Part shown: in pieces, positions 46,172 through 55,315 of the stretch | How the letters are laid out: each line of letters opens with the position of its first letter | Position numbering within the stretch: the stretch's first letter is position 1 | Assembly (NCBI RefSeq): GCF_000015505.1 | Contig: NC_008760.1 | Location: 1-64,000 of the forward strand | DNA length: 64,000 nt | Direction of reading: 5' to 3' | Source: Polaromonas naphthalenivorans CJ2 | GTDB taxonomy: Bacteria; Pseudomonadota; Gammaproteobacteria; Burkholderiales; Burkholderiaceae_C | Notes under the pieces: model-generated | What the model was told of the DNA's origin: nothing | Database searches by the model: none | The model's input: the letters and a program-made list of their open reading frames with translations, nothing else | Translations under genes and position numbers: made by a program

Positions 46172-46904
46172 CTTGGACGACACCCTATTCCAGACGCCAG
46201 GCAAATGCGCGGACGAAAAAGACCTGCACCCTGCAGCTTATCTGAAGGACGGCTCCGTCTGCTCCTTCTCAACGCCGCGCCAGCGCGCATTTTTCGCGCT
46301 GATGAACAAGGAAATGACGCTGATTCCAGCCACGGCGCGCAACCGCGACGCGCTGAGCCGCGTTGATTTACCGTTTTCCAGCCACGCCATCATCGACTAC
46401 GGCGGCGTCGTGCTGACCCCCGACGGCGCGCCCGATGGCGAGTGGCTCGACCTCATGCGCGCAGACATGGCGCTCGCGCTGGGCGGCCTGAAGGAAGCCA
46501 TCGACGTGATTGACCGCTATTCGGCCAGCGTGGGTTTAAAAGGCCGCGCCCGCCTGATCGAAGACTACGCCACGCCGTTTTACATCGTCGTCAAGGATCC
46601 AGACAAGCAGGCCGAGCGCTTAGAGAGCATCGAGCGCGAAGCCCTGACGGATTGGATCGCCAGCCCAACTGGCCAGGATTTTTACATCCACCGCAACGGC
46701 AACAACTTGGCCGTTCTGCCCAAGGCGCTGAACAAGGCCCGCGCCGTTCACTATTTACGCCAGAAGCTGCAGACCGAGCATGGCGACATCATGACGCTGG
46801 GCATGGGCGACAGTAAATCCGATGCGCGCTTCATGGCCGCCTGCGACTACGCCATTGTTCCCAGCGGCACCCAGCTCTCGTCCCTGACGGTGGGGGCGCT
46901 ATGA
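46149..46904 (+). CDS. HAD-family phosphatase of the ter biosynthetic set
   Basis: A 251-residue HAD hydrolase. The GTG at 46149 is chosen because it starts just before the catalytic motif VKKFLFVDLDDTLFQ (Asp8 nucleophile, Asp10). Later motifs: TLIPATARN (motif II), a Lys at LPKALNKA, and MTLGMGDSKSDARFM (motif IV acidic pair). A sucrose-phosphatase/Cof-like cap is likely. It probably dephosphorylates an intermediate made by the PRTases. Confidence 0.85.
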   Translation: MKKFLFVDLDDTLFQTPGKCADEKDLHPAAYLKDGSVCSFSTPRQRAFFALMNKEMTLIPATARNRDALSRVDLPFSSHAIIDYGGVVLTPDGAPDGEWLDLMRADMALALGGLKEAIDVIDRYSASVGLKGRARLIEDYATPFYIVVKDPDKQAERLESIEREALTDWIASPTGQDFYIHRNGNNLAVLPKALNKARAVHYLRQKLQTEHGDIMTLGMGDSKSDARFMAACDYAIVPSGTQLSSLTVGAL

Positions 46905-47992
46905 CATTTTGCGGAAGCTACCGGCCCAGCGATGTCACGTTTTTGCTCAAGTGTCTGCCGCAGCTGCCGTTCGTCGATGTGGCGCACAAGGAAAAATTAA
47001 TTCAGACCGGCGTCCGGCACTACAGCGAAATGCTCTCGCCCGAAGCGCTGCCATCGCCGCGCTACCTGGAGGTTTTTCGCAGCGCCTGCGTCGCCAATCA
47101 GCAGCAGATGGCGCGCGACTGCCTGACGCTAGCCGCACTGATTGCGGCGCGGCGCAGCGGTCCGATCACGCTGGTGTCGCTGGTGCGCGCCGGCACGCCG
47201 GTAGGCGTGATTCTCAAGCACCTGCTCGGCCAGGTGATGGGGCGCGAAGCGGCGCATTATTCCGTTTCTATTGTTCGGGACCGGGGCATTGACGCGGTGG
47301 CGCTTGGCCACATTCTGAAGCAGGGCCATGCGCCCGAATCCATCGTGTTCGTCGACGGCTGGACTGGCAAAGGCGTGATCTCACGGGTGCTGGAGCAGGC
47401 CATGGAGGACTTTAACCGACAACACGAGGTGAGCATCGACGCTGGCCTGTATGTGCTGTCAGACCTAGCCGGCACGGCCGCCTGCGCGGCCTCGTCTCTG
47501 GATTACCTGATTCCGTCAAGCATCCTGAATGCCACTATTTCGGGATTGGTCAGCCGGTCGGTGCTAAACGACTCCATTGGCGCCAGCGATTTTCACGGCT
47601 GCGTTTATTACGATGCCTTCGAAGCGCATGATCTGTCGCGCGAATTTGCCGATGGCCTGGTGGCCGAAGGCATCGCGCAAGCCCAACGCGAAGGCCAACC
47701 CTCGCCAGTGCCTGTTGACCGCGCTCGCGCCGCCGCCATTTCCGCTGAATTCCTCCAGTCAACCACGGCCCGGCACCGCATCACCGATGTCAACCTAATA
47801 AAGCCCGGTATCGGCGAGGCCACCCGCGTGCTGCTGCGCCGGGTGCCGCGCCTCTTAATACTGCGGGATCCGTCAGCGCCGGATGTGGCGCACCTGAAGG
47901 TGCTGGCCAGTGAAAAGTCGGTTCCGTTGATGGTCGACGCAGACCTGCCCTACCAGGCCGTTTCCCTTATCCAGAGTGCATTAGATGGCTGA
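46901..47992 (+). CDS. Phosphoribosyltransferase/StiP family protein with PELOTA-like C-terminus
   Basis: A 363-residue protein. The N-terminal domain (LVSLVRAGTPVGVILKHLLG, IVFVDGWTGKG at 149-158) is a PRTase of the family also labelled StiP. The last about 90 residues (IGEATRVLLRRVPRLLILRD onward) fit the PELOTA RNA-binding domain found fused to it in ter operons. That fusion hints that the substrate is RNA-derived. ATG 46901 overlaps the HAD stop. Confidence 0.82.
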   Translation: MTFCGSYRPSDVTFLLKCLPQLPFVDVAHKEKLIQTGVRHYSEMLSPEALPSPRYLEVFRSACVANQQQMARDCLTLAALIAARRSGPITLVSLVRAGTPVGVILKHLLGQVMGREAAHYSVSIVRDRGIDAVALGHILKQGHAPESIVFVDGWTGKGVISRVLEQAMEDFNRQHEVSIDAGLYVLSDLAGTAACAASSLDYLIPSSILNATISGLVSRSVLNDSIGASDFHGCVYYDAFEAHDLSREFADGLVAEGIAQAQREGQPSPVPVDRARAAAISAEFLQSTTARHRITDVNLIKPGIGEATRVLLRRVPRLLILRDPSAPDVAHLKVLASEKSVPLMVDADLPYQAVSLIQSALDG

Positions 47993-48932
47993 AAAGAAAA
48001 TGCTCGGCGCCTCGCTGTACGTGCCCGCCACCCACAAGGATCTGTCACAAATTGCCAATGGTTGTTTGCTCGGCCAGGTGCGCTCGCTCATCTTCTGCAC
48101 CGAGGATGCCGTGGCTGACAGTGAATTGAGCTACGCCTTGTTCAATCTGTCGCTGGCGCTCCAGCAGATGACGCCTCGGCCGGGCACAGACCGCTTCGTT
48201 CGGGTCCGCAACCCGGACATTCTGAAGCGGGTGCTCCAAATGCCTGGCTCGCACAAGCTGAGCGGCTTCGTGCTACCCAAGACTACTCGGCACAACTTCG
48301 ACGCTTATTTCCGCCAGATCCGCAAGACTAGCCATCAGCTGATGCCAACGCTAGAGACGGCCGAAGTCTTTGACGAGGCGGAAATGAAGCTATTTCGCCA
48401 ATGCCTGGAGGCGCCCGGCGTGCGCGAGCATATTCTGGCGCTGCGCATCGGCGGCAACGACCTGCTGGCCTTGCTCGGCATCCGGCGCCCGCGCAACATG
48501 ACGATTTACCGCACGCCGCTCGGGCCGGTGATTTCCCGGCTGGTGACAACCTTTCTTCCCTACGGCTTCGGGCTGACCGCGCCGGTGTGCGAGCACCTGG
48601 ACAATCCAGCCTTGCTGGCGCAAGAAGTGCAGGAAGACCTGGCGCACGGGTTGGTTGGCAAGACCGCCATTCATCCCAGCCAGGTCACCCTAATCGAGCA
48701 GCACTACCGCGTCCACCACAGCGATATGGAAGTGGCGCTGCGCATCATGGACCGTGCCAGCCCAGCGGTATTCAAACTGCATGACTCGATGTGCGAAGTC
48801 GCCACCCACCGCACCTGGGCGCATGGCGTCGTCGAGCAGGCTCGGGTATTTGGCATCAACCCCGGCGACGCCAACGCCAGCCTTTCTGCCTCTATCCTGC
48901 ATTTGCAGCAGGCCAACCCCGACAAAGCTTAA
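47985..48932 (+). CDS. CitE/HpcH-like C-C bond lyase of the ter biosynthetic set
   Basis: A 315-residue TIM-barrel protein of the HpcH/HpaI aldolase and citrate-lyase beta superfamily: ASLYVPATHKDLSQIA, SLIFCTEDAVADSELSYA (acidic metal ligand), LPTLETAEVFDE-like and LRIGGNDLLALLGIRR segments and GLVGKTAIHPSQV. It completes the five-enzyme set and overlaps the preceding gene by 8 bp. The C-C bond it makes or breaks is unknown. Confidence 0.85.
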   Translation: MAEKKMLGASLYVPATHKDLSQIANGCLLGQVRSLIFCTEDAVADSELSYALFNLSLALQQMTPRPGTDRFVRVRNPDILKRVLQMPGSHKLSGFVLPKTTRHNFDAYFRQIRKTSHQLMPTLETAEVFDEAEMKLFRQCLEAPGVREHILALRIGGNDLLALLGIRRPRNMTIYRTPLGPVISRLVTTFLPYGFGLTAPVCEHLDNPALLAQEVQEDLAHGLVGKTAIHPSQVTLIEQHYRVHHSDMEVALRIMDRASPAVFKLHDSMCEVATHRTWAHGVVEQARVFGINPGDANASLSASILHLQQANPDKA

Positions 48933-48934
48933 AC

Positions 48935-50191
48935 ATGACTGATTTTTCACGCGGACAAAAAGGAAAACTCGCCGACATGGGCTGCACGGGAGCATTTCCC
49001 CTCCTGCTGAGCCTGACCTCGCAGGGCATGGACATCGACCTCAGCTGCTTTGGCCTGGACGCCGGTGGCCAGCTCTCCGATGATCGCTACATGGTGTTCT
49101 TCAACCAGAAGTCCTGCCCCGGCGGCGGCGTGACGCTGGACATCGGCAACGGCTCAGCGACCTTCACCACCGATGTCTCGCGCCTGCCCGAGTCAATTCA
49201 CAAACTGGTGTTCACCGCCTCCCTCAACGGCGAAGGAACGATGCGCAAGCTCGGCGCTAGCAGCTTGCGCCTGGGCAGCACCACTTTTTCCTTTTCAGGC
49301 GCCGACTTCCAGGATGAAAAAGCCGTGATCGTCGGCGAGATTTACAAGCGCGAGGGTCTGTGGCGCTTTGGCGCGGTCGGCCAAGGTTTCAACGGCGGCC
49401 TGTCCGCGCTACTCAAGCATTTTGGCGGCACCGAGGCGGCGGCTTCTCCCGCCCCGGCTCCGGCGCTCGCTGCAGCACCAGCATCAGCACCAGCATCGGC
49501 CCCAGTCCCGGAGACCCAAAAAGTGTCTTTGTCGAAAATCACGCTCGAAAAGCGCGGCGACAAGATCTCGCTGGAAAAAGCTGGCCGCCAGGGCTTTGGC
49601 CGCACGCGCGTCAACCTGAACTGGAATCAGTCCTCCACTCCTGCCGCCACCGAGCCCAAGAAACAAGGCTTTCTAAGCCGGGCGATGGGCAGCGTGCAGA
49701 CCCGCTCCAGCGGAGGCATTGACCTAGACCTAGGCTGCATGTTTGAGTTGACAGACGGCACGCCCGGCTGCGTGCAGGCGCTGGGTAACAGCTGGGGAAG
49801 TTTCAGCCTGCCACCTTATATTCACCTCGACAGTGATGATCGCTCTGGCACCAGCACGGGCGGAGAAAATATCTTTATCAACGGTGACCAGTTCCCCCAG
49901 ATCAAGCGGGCGTTAATCTTTACCTTCATCTATGACGGTGCGCCAAACTGGGCCGCCACCAACGGCGTGGTCACCATCGAGGTACCGGGCCGATCGCCTG
50001 TAGAAGTCAGGCTGGACAATGGAAGCACCGCCTCGATGTGTGCCATTGCGATGATTGAGAACAAAAGTGGAAATCTGGAAATCACCAAGCTGGTGGAGTA
50101 TTTTCAGCAGGTGGGCCTCAAGAGCACCCATCAGCAGATCAATGACCGCTTCCGATTTGGCCTGCGCTTCAAGGCTGGAAGCAAGGATTAA
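48935..50191 (+). CDS. terA: TerA-like protein with two TerD-type domains
   Basis: 418 residues from ATG 48935; the frame is open upstream, but MTDFSRGQKGKLADMG is the family start. The first TerD domain is residues 1-165 (DIDLSCFGLDAGGQLSDDRYM, LWRFGAVGQGFNGGLSALLKH). An Ala/Pro linker of about 30 residues follows, then a second, degenerate TerD domain (GIDLDLGCMFELTDGTPGCV, DDRSGTSTGGENIFI). This is the TerA arrangement. Last gene of the plus-strand operon; it converges on the kinase gene with 10 bp between stops. Confidence 0.85.
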   Translation: MTDFSRGQKGKLADMGCTGAFPLLLSLTSQGMDIDLSCFGLDAGGQLSDDRYMVFFNQKSCPGGGVTLDIGNGSATFTTDVSRLPESIHKLVFTASLNGEGTMRKLGASSLRLGSTTFSFSGADFQDEKAVIVGEIYKREGLWRFGAVGQGFNGGLSALLKHFGGTEAAASPAPAPALAAAPASAPASAPVPETQKVSLSKITLEKRGDKISLEKAGRQGFGRTRVNLNWNQSSTPAATEPKKQGFLSRAMGSVQTRSSGGIDLDLGCMFELTDGTPGCVQALGNSWGSFSLPPYIHLDSDDRSGTSTGGENIFINGDQFPQIKRALIFTFIYDGAPNWAATNGVVTIEVPGRSPVEVRLDNGSTASMCAIAMIENKSGNLEITKLVEYFQQVGLKSTHQQINDRFRFGLRFKAGSKD

Positions 50192-50201
50192 AACCGAGTG
50201 G

Positions 50202-51701
50202 TCAAGCGTCCACCATCTGTACCACGGCGAGACGTCCACCCTCCCCTTTGGCCAGGAGAATTTGCAAACCGTCTTTCAACTCGACCTTGCCGCCCATAGG
50301 AATCAATGTCTTCATCGAAACATCCATGAGGTCGGGAAGCTGCTCATTGACCAGCCACCAAGTGGCGTTGTGCAGCACGAAATAAGCGACACGTTTTTTC
50401 TGGCCCTGGGTGAGTCGTTCATTCGGTGAGATCAGGTTATTGACATGCCAAAGAAAGAGCGATTGCCCCGTCCACACCATCAGCCTATGGTTATCGGGAC
50501 GGTAACTGTCCTTCTGGCGTGAAGAGTAAAGGTTCAGAACGGGAAGTTTGCCCCTGTATGGCGTGCTGCAAAATGGGCAACAGGGCTTGGTGGAGTTGTC
50601 GAAAACATACCACTTCTGGGTGCAGTCCTTGTTATGGCAGGGCTGAATGAGATCGACCGTCTTGATTAAGGCGGTTTCCCAGTCATTGGCCGAAGGCCTC
50701 AAGGAAGGCTCGTGAAGACCGGTCACAAAGGCTTGAAAGAACAGCGGTGAGAGGTAGGGTCCAGTGACGGTGTAGGGTAACTTTGAAGTGTCCGCCCAGG
50801 GAAATTCGGCAGGTTTTGCATCAGCAACCTTGATTCGGTTGCTGGTGTCGCTCGGGTGTTCAACGAAAAGGGCTTTTTCGCCCATAGACAGCGACTCGTC
50901 GCGAATATCATCGTCAACGTCGTGAACCTTGCCACCGCGCAATGGGTGGCGGTACAGTAAATACATGTAGAGAAGCACTGCCAAGGCGTGCTGATCCGTT
51001 TCGCGCTGTGGCAGTTTTCTCTGGGGATCTTCCTTGGCAAGGTGGCTGGTCATCACCACCTCTGGGGCAATGAAGTCGGGCGTACCCACCACATCTGGCG
51101 GATACTTGCCAGGCACCACTAGGCCGTCCACGTCAATCACACAGGCACGGCCACCCGCAGGGTCAACTAGTACATTTTTATAGGATAGATCTGAATGGGC
51201 CAGGCCCATCATGTGCATTTTCTTGACGGCCCTTGAAATCAGGATGCCCATCTTGAGGTAACTGAGCCAGTCGCCAAGTTCACGGGGGTCCATGAACCGG
51301 CTTCGGTGGCTCGCAGAGGTGAACCACTTGCCCTCTTTTTCCTTACCCTTGATGCCTAAAGAGTCGTCGGTTTTCGAGCCAAACTCCATGAAAAAATGAG
51401 GGGGATAGGTGGGCGCCACCAGCCCTAGCCTGCCCTCGTGTTCCAACGCTGCGCTGGGCCAGCAAAACAGGTTTCCCCAATAATCGCCGCCAGCCTGGCT
51501 AAAGAGGGTTTCCCGGTATTTTCCGGTGATCATCTGCAAACGATCCTTCGCCTGCGCATCCTGCTGGGTCTTGAAAAAGGCCACCACATAGGATTTGTCC
51601 GGGGAAAAATAGACGTCCTTCATCGCCCCGGAGCCAATAATCTCATCAACGTATTCGACATACTGCCCGTCGAATGTCCGGCATTGAACAACCTTGGCCA
51701 T
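50202..51701 (-). CDS. Ser/Thr protein kinase of the TerY-P triad
   Basis: A 499-residue kinase; ATG 51701 has GGAG 6 bp upstream. Glycine-rich loop GSGAMKDVYF (23-32), Lys44, catalytic loop HSDLSYKN (Asp171, Asn176) and DVDG (190-193) in place of DFG, so the metal-binding Asp is kept. After the kinase domain comes a Cys pattern (CHNKDC, CCPFC) of a zinc ribbon and a C-terminal beta-rich domain. Kinase, PP2C and TerY genes together form the TerY-phosphorylation triad, reported in the literature as anti-phage. Confidence 0.88.
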   Translation of the reverse strand: MAKVVQCRTFDGQYVEYVDEIIGSGAMKDVYFSPDKSYVVAFFKTQQDAQAKDRLQMITGKYRETLFSQAGGDYWGNLFCWPSAALEHEGRLGLVAPTYPPHFFMEFGSKTDDSLGIKGKEKEGKWFTSASHRSRFMDPRELGDWLSYLKMGILISRAVKKMHMMGLAHSDLSYKNVLVDPAGGRACVIDVDGLVVPGKYPPDVVGTPDFIAPEVVMTSHLAKEDPQRKLPQRETDQHALAVLLYMYLLYRHPLRGGKVHDVDDDIRDESLSMGEKALFVEHPSDTSNRIKVADAKPAEFPWADTSKLPYTVTGPYLSPLFFQAFVTGLHEPSLRPSANDWETALIKTVDLIQPCHNKDCTQKWYVFDNSTKPCCPFCSTPYRGKLPVLNLYSSRQKDSYRPDNHRLMVWTGQSLFLWHVNNLISPNERLTQGQKKRVAYFVLHNATWWLVNEQLPDLMDVSMKTLIPMGGKVELKDGLQILLAKGEGGRLAVVQMVDA

Positions 51702-51797
51702 CAACCGCTCCTAAAAATGAAAATGACGGTTTTGCAGGCTACCCGCATGATGACTGTTGGGACTGCCACTGTTAGAAATTTCCGGTTCAGCAGGCAG

Positions 51798-53528
51798 TTA
51801 CCAGAGGACTGCAATGGTGCGGTCATCGTGGTGTCCTGGGGTGAAGAAATGAAGCCATTCGAGCAAAGCCTTTTCCGGCTCGTGCGCAGCAAGCAAAAGA
51901 TTGATTTCGTCCCACAATCCATCCCACTTCGCAGCGTCAGCCAGGCCGTTGTCAGTCTCAAAGCGCGGGTCTGAAATTCCATCGGTCATCAGCACCACGG
52001 CCGTCAGATCGGAATAACGCCCTAGCACTAGGCGCTTGCCAAATCCCTGATCAGTTAGCGCGGCGCTATCCAGGAAGCGCGTCTGGCCGGCGAACTCCCC
52101 GCTGTCAGGCATGCCCATAAGCCGGACTTTGCTTCGCGGCCCATAAGCCGCGATGGCCCCGTCGCCCATCCAAAAGGTCGCTAAAAAAGTATCGTTTCCG
52201 TCCCGCTGGACTGCGGCAGCCAGCAGCGTCGTCGCATACTCTTTCGGGGGAACGCCTTGTAACTTCGCCTCCTGCTCGATGGACTCAACAGCTAGTTTGC
52301 TCGCCTCCTGGAAAAGAAGGTAAAAAGGCGTGTGCATGGCTTTGCTCGCAGCCGTCATGTCGGTAGACCAGCCCGCCAGCGCTTGTGTCATCTCGGCGCC
52401 AAATGCACCTGACAGCTTTGACGCAATGTGATTCCCGGCTGCTGCAACTGCCAGCTTTGAACCCCAGCGGGAGCTTTTGGCACTGCCAGCGCCGTCAGCC
52501 ACCATCAGCACGCTCCAGCCAGATGACGAATCGTGGTGAACAAAAAAATCGTCGTCACGGAATGAGCCCACATGCTCGTGTGACCGCCCTCGCCGACTCG
52601 CCGCTGCGATCTTGAAGTCAAGCCCGGCAATGAGTGTTGCGTCGATGTTGGGCTTGAAGTAAGGATCGTCTGCCGGTGGGTCTATCTGCTTCCAGAGGCT
52701 GCGTGGGTCAGGATTCACGAACAGACAGCACTCGCTGGTGTACTCCGTGCTACCGCCCAAGGTCCAGCGTACTTCCACCTTACAGTCGCCGGCCACAGCC
52801 GGCATCCCCCTCAACTCGCACGACTGTGCGTCAAACGACAGGCCTGTGGCCGTGTTCGCTCTGGCATCAAGAATCATGACCGCTTTTCCACTCGGGTCTT
52901 TGCCCTCCAGCTTGCCTGCATAAGGTTGTCCTGCTTTCGCATTGGGCAGGTGAAAGCTGATGCGAGGATCTGCAGGTTTTCCCAAAGGCGTATTCGTTGC
53001 AGGAATATGCCCCGGCCGCATGGTTTGATGAATAGGCGCCGAGCCCTCTGGCTGGGTTGGCGCTGAAACTGGCTTAAGGCTTGAAGCTGTCGGTGAAACT
53101 GGAAAGGCGGCCTCAACTGCCAGAGGCAGAATCGGCGAGGGAATAGAAAACGGCTGCACAACCGATGAGGGTGGGGGAAGCGATATGTGTTCCAGGGAGT
53201 TCTCACTTTTTGCGGAGAATGCTTGAGGCGAAAGGCATTCAGGATCGGGTTGAGGCAGCTCTGCTGGAGCGATTGAGGCTTCTTTTTTATCAACTAAAGC
53301 CGGCTGAGCATCTTCAGAACACAGCCACATGGCACGCAGATCACACAAATATTTCTCTGTGATCTCCAGCACTTCCCGGCTCTGCATGAAGGCAATGATG
53401 TAGGCAGGCGCTGCAGTTTCTCCTGCATCAGCCAAAGAATCAATCCCTTTACTGGCAGCTTTGCCCAGAGAAAAAAAGGCGTTGATAAACGCATCTAGCT
53501 GTTGATGTCGTTCGTTAGATGCTGGCAT
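51798..53528 (-). CDS. PP2C-type protein phosphatase with Ig-like domain (TerY-P triad)
   Basis: A 576-residue protein. The N-terminal 110 residues are helical; residues 110-185 are a Pro/Ser-rich linker; about 190-270 fit a small immunoglobulin-like (He_PIG) domain (LPNAKAGQPYAGKL, LSFDAQSCELRGMPAVAGDC). The C-terminal 275 residues are PP2C: DDFFVHHD, VLMVADGAGSAKSSRWGS, FWMGDGAIAAYG, VVLMTDGISD and HHDDRTIAVLW, giving the usual metal-binding Asp residues. It should reverse the kinase. Its gene is separated from TerY by 2 bp. Confidence 0.88.
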   Translation of the reverse strand: MPASNERHQQLDAFINAFFSLGKAASKGIDSLADAGETAAPAYIIAFMQSREVLEITEKYLCDLRAMWLCSEDAQPALVDKKEASIAPAELPQPDPECLSPQAFSAKSENSLEHISLPPPSSVVQPFSIPSPILPLAVEAAFPVSPTASSLKPVSAPTQPEGSAPIHQTMRPGHIPATNTPLGKPADPRISFHLPNAKAGQPYAGKLEGKDPSGKAVMILDARANTATGLSFDAQSCELRGMPAVAGDCKVEVRWTLGGSTEYTSECCLFVNPDPRSLWKQIDPPADDPYFKPNIDATLIAGLDFKIAAASRRGRSHEHVGSFRDDDFFVHHDSSSGWSVLMVADGAGSAKSSRWGSKLAVAAAGNHIASKLSGAFGAEMTQALAGWSTDMTAASKAMHTPFYLLFQEASKLAVESIEQEAKLQGVPPKEYATTLLAAAVQRDGNDTFLATFWMGDGAIAAYGPRSKVRLMGMPDSGEFAGQTRFLDSAALTDQGFGKRLVLGRYSDLTAVVLMTDGISDPRFETDNGLADAAKWDGLWDEINLLLAAHEPEKALLEWLHFFTPGHHDDRTIAVLW

Positions 53529-53530
53529 GG

Positions 53531-54583
53531 TCAGCCTCTGCCTCGCCTGACCTCGAACCCACCTTCATCGTCTGGCCCCAGCGAAGAGAACGAGACGGTT
53601 TTTTGACACCATGGACAAACCACTGACGCTGCATCGTTCAGGCATAAAAGCTTTCCGCACCCACAGACGGCAAAAGCCGTGTGCGCGCCGCAGTGAGGGC
53701 AACCCGGCGCTCCAAATAGCTCCGAGGTGTTGACCTTGAGGTCAACCGTGCGCGGATCAGACCATTCAAAATAATCCTCTTCCAGCGGATAGCAGCCGGC
53801 AATCTCGTACCTGGAAACCTGGACCTTGAAGTCCTTCATGACGACATCTTGCATAGCTTGCTCGTATTTGATGATGTAGGGCCGGCTGGTTTTTTGGCAC
53901 CGGCCGATCAGCGTCACCACAGTTTCATCGGCAATCGTTGAAGGAGGCTCCATGATGATTTTCATCACGCTCTTGTCAAGAATGCGCAGCCCCTGAAAAT
54001 CTGTTCCATCTCCGACGCTTTTGCTTTGCACTACTACGGAAGCTGTCACCCAGTTAATGAACTTCTTAAAGTCGCTCTCCTTTATATCTTCAAAGGAAAT
54101 GACATTCTCGGTGAGGCGCCGCAGCGCCGTAAAGTCGACTGAACGCCCCAGACCTATGGCGATGAGCGTTGCCTTTTTGGCATAGTGAGAATTCCACCGT
54201 TCAATTGCTCGACTCGGGTTATCGGTAGGACGGCCATCGGTGACCAAGTAGATGATGGGTCGCCAGTCGCCCTTGCGCTCGGCCGTCGTTTTGATCACTG
54301 ATCTGTCGATTTCACCCATCAAAGCGTCCAAGGCCGATCCCAGATTCGTGCCACCGCCGAGAGGAAGTTTCGGAGGGTAGAAAGACACGATTTCAACCAG
54401 CGGCGCAATGGTTCTGGCCACACCCGCAAATGCGATCACTGAGAAAAAGACAGTTTCCAGCGCCTGCGGATCGGTGCGCAGCGATTTGACAATCGCAGCG
54501 ACGGCACCTTCCATTTTTTTTAGGTTTGCACCCACCATGGACTCGGAACAGTCGAGGACGAAAAACACAGGCAAACGTCTCAT
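53531..54583 (-). CDS. terY: TerY-like vWA protein with C-terminal zinc domain (TerY-P triad)
   Basis: About 350 residues from ATG 54583, chosen because MRRLPVFFVLD aligns with the other TerY proteins; a TTG at 54604 is possible. The vWA domain has an intact MIDAS (DCSESM, Asp11, Ser13, Ser15), GGGTNLGSALDALM and LVTDGRPTD. After residue 210 a further domain ends with six or more Cys (GCPHCGAH, CGCGKLLC, CPWC) that should bind zinc. It is the likely target or adaptor of the kinase/phosphatase pair. Confidence 0.88.
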   Translation of the reverse strand: MRRLPVFFVLDCSESMVGANLKKMEGAVAAIVKSLRTDPQALETVFFSVIAFAGVARTIAPLVEIVSFYPPKLPLGGGTNLGSALDALMGEIDRSVIKTTAERKGDWRPIIYLVTDGRPTDNPSRAIERWNSHYAKKATLIAIGLGRSVDFTALRRLTENVISFEDIKESDFKKFINWVTASVVVQSKSVGDGTDFQGLRILDKSVMKIIMEPPSTIADETVVTLIGRCQKTSRPYIIKYEQAMQDVVMKDFKVQVSRYEIAGCYPLEEDYFEWSDPRTVDLKVNTSELFGAPGCPHCGAHTAFAVCGCGKLLCLNDAASVVCPWCQKTVSFSSLGPDDEGGFEVRRGRG

Positions 54584-54667
54584 CTCAGCAGCCTTTTTTG
54601 TCAAGGTTTGATATCAAACAATCAGGCCGAACCACAAATAGTTCAGCCAGCCAGATAGGCAGGCGTG

Positions 54668-55309
54668 TCAAAAAACCAGTTGAACCTCTGGCGGCGGCGG
54701 TGGCAGTGAAACCTGCCCTGACAATCCCGCACTGCTGCTGCCAATAGCGACGCTGGCTGAGACCCACTTAAAGAAGCCCGAGAATGCGGCCGCATCCATG
54801 GTGTCCATCGTGACCACTCGATCGGTGAGTTCAAGCAAATGAACTTGCTTGGCTTTGGGGCCGGCCGCGCAGGCGACCACAGTACCAAAGTTGCGCCTTT
54901 TGACCTCAGGAATCGCCTCGCGAAAAGCGTGCATGTCCGATGGACTGCCATCGGTCATGAGAAAAACCAGCGGGCGCCAGTCGCCTTTGGTATCCACAGT
55001 CGATTTCCTGACTTCCCGATCTACACAGGCATTAAGCAAGTTCAGTGCAGCCCCCATGAAAGTCGCTCCAGAGTTAGGAATGTCAATGCTGGCAAGGCTC
55101 ACTTGGTCTAGCGGCGTGAGTACAAGAAGCACCCTAGCTTCTGTGTCAAAGGTGATGATCGACAGGTGGACGCTTTCCAGCGCGTAAGGGTCTTGCCGCA
55201 AGGTGCTCAGCATGGCCTGGAGTCCCACATTGACCGAGTGGATGGGCTCACCTCTCATCGACCCCGAAGTGTCGAGCAAGATATAAACTGGTAGGCGTCT
55301 GGTACTCAT
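54668..55309 (-). CDS. TerY-like vWA protein, short form A
   Basis: 213 residues, one vWA domain: VYILLDTSGSMRGEPIHSVN (MIDAS Asp13, Ser15, Ser17), GATFMGAALNLL and LMTDGSPSDMHAF. It has no zinc domain but ends in LPPPPPEVQLVF, nearly the same tail as short form B. 6 bp separate it from the TerX-like gene upstream on this strand. Confidence 0.88.
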   Translation of the reverse strand: MSTRRLPVYILLDTSGSMRGEPIHSVNVGLQAMLSTLRQDPYALESVHLSIITFDTEARVLLVLTPLDQVSLASIDIPNSGATFMGAALNLLNACVDREVRKSTVDTKGDWRPLVFLMTDGSPSDMHAFREAIPEVKRRNFGTVVACAAGPKAKQVHLLELTDRVVTMDTMDAAAFSGFFKWVSASVAIGSSSAGLSGQVSLPPPPPEVQLVF

Positions 55310-55315
55310 GGCAAC

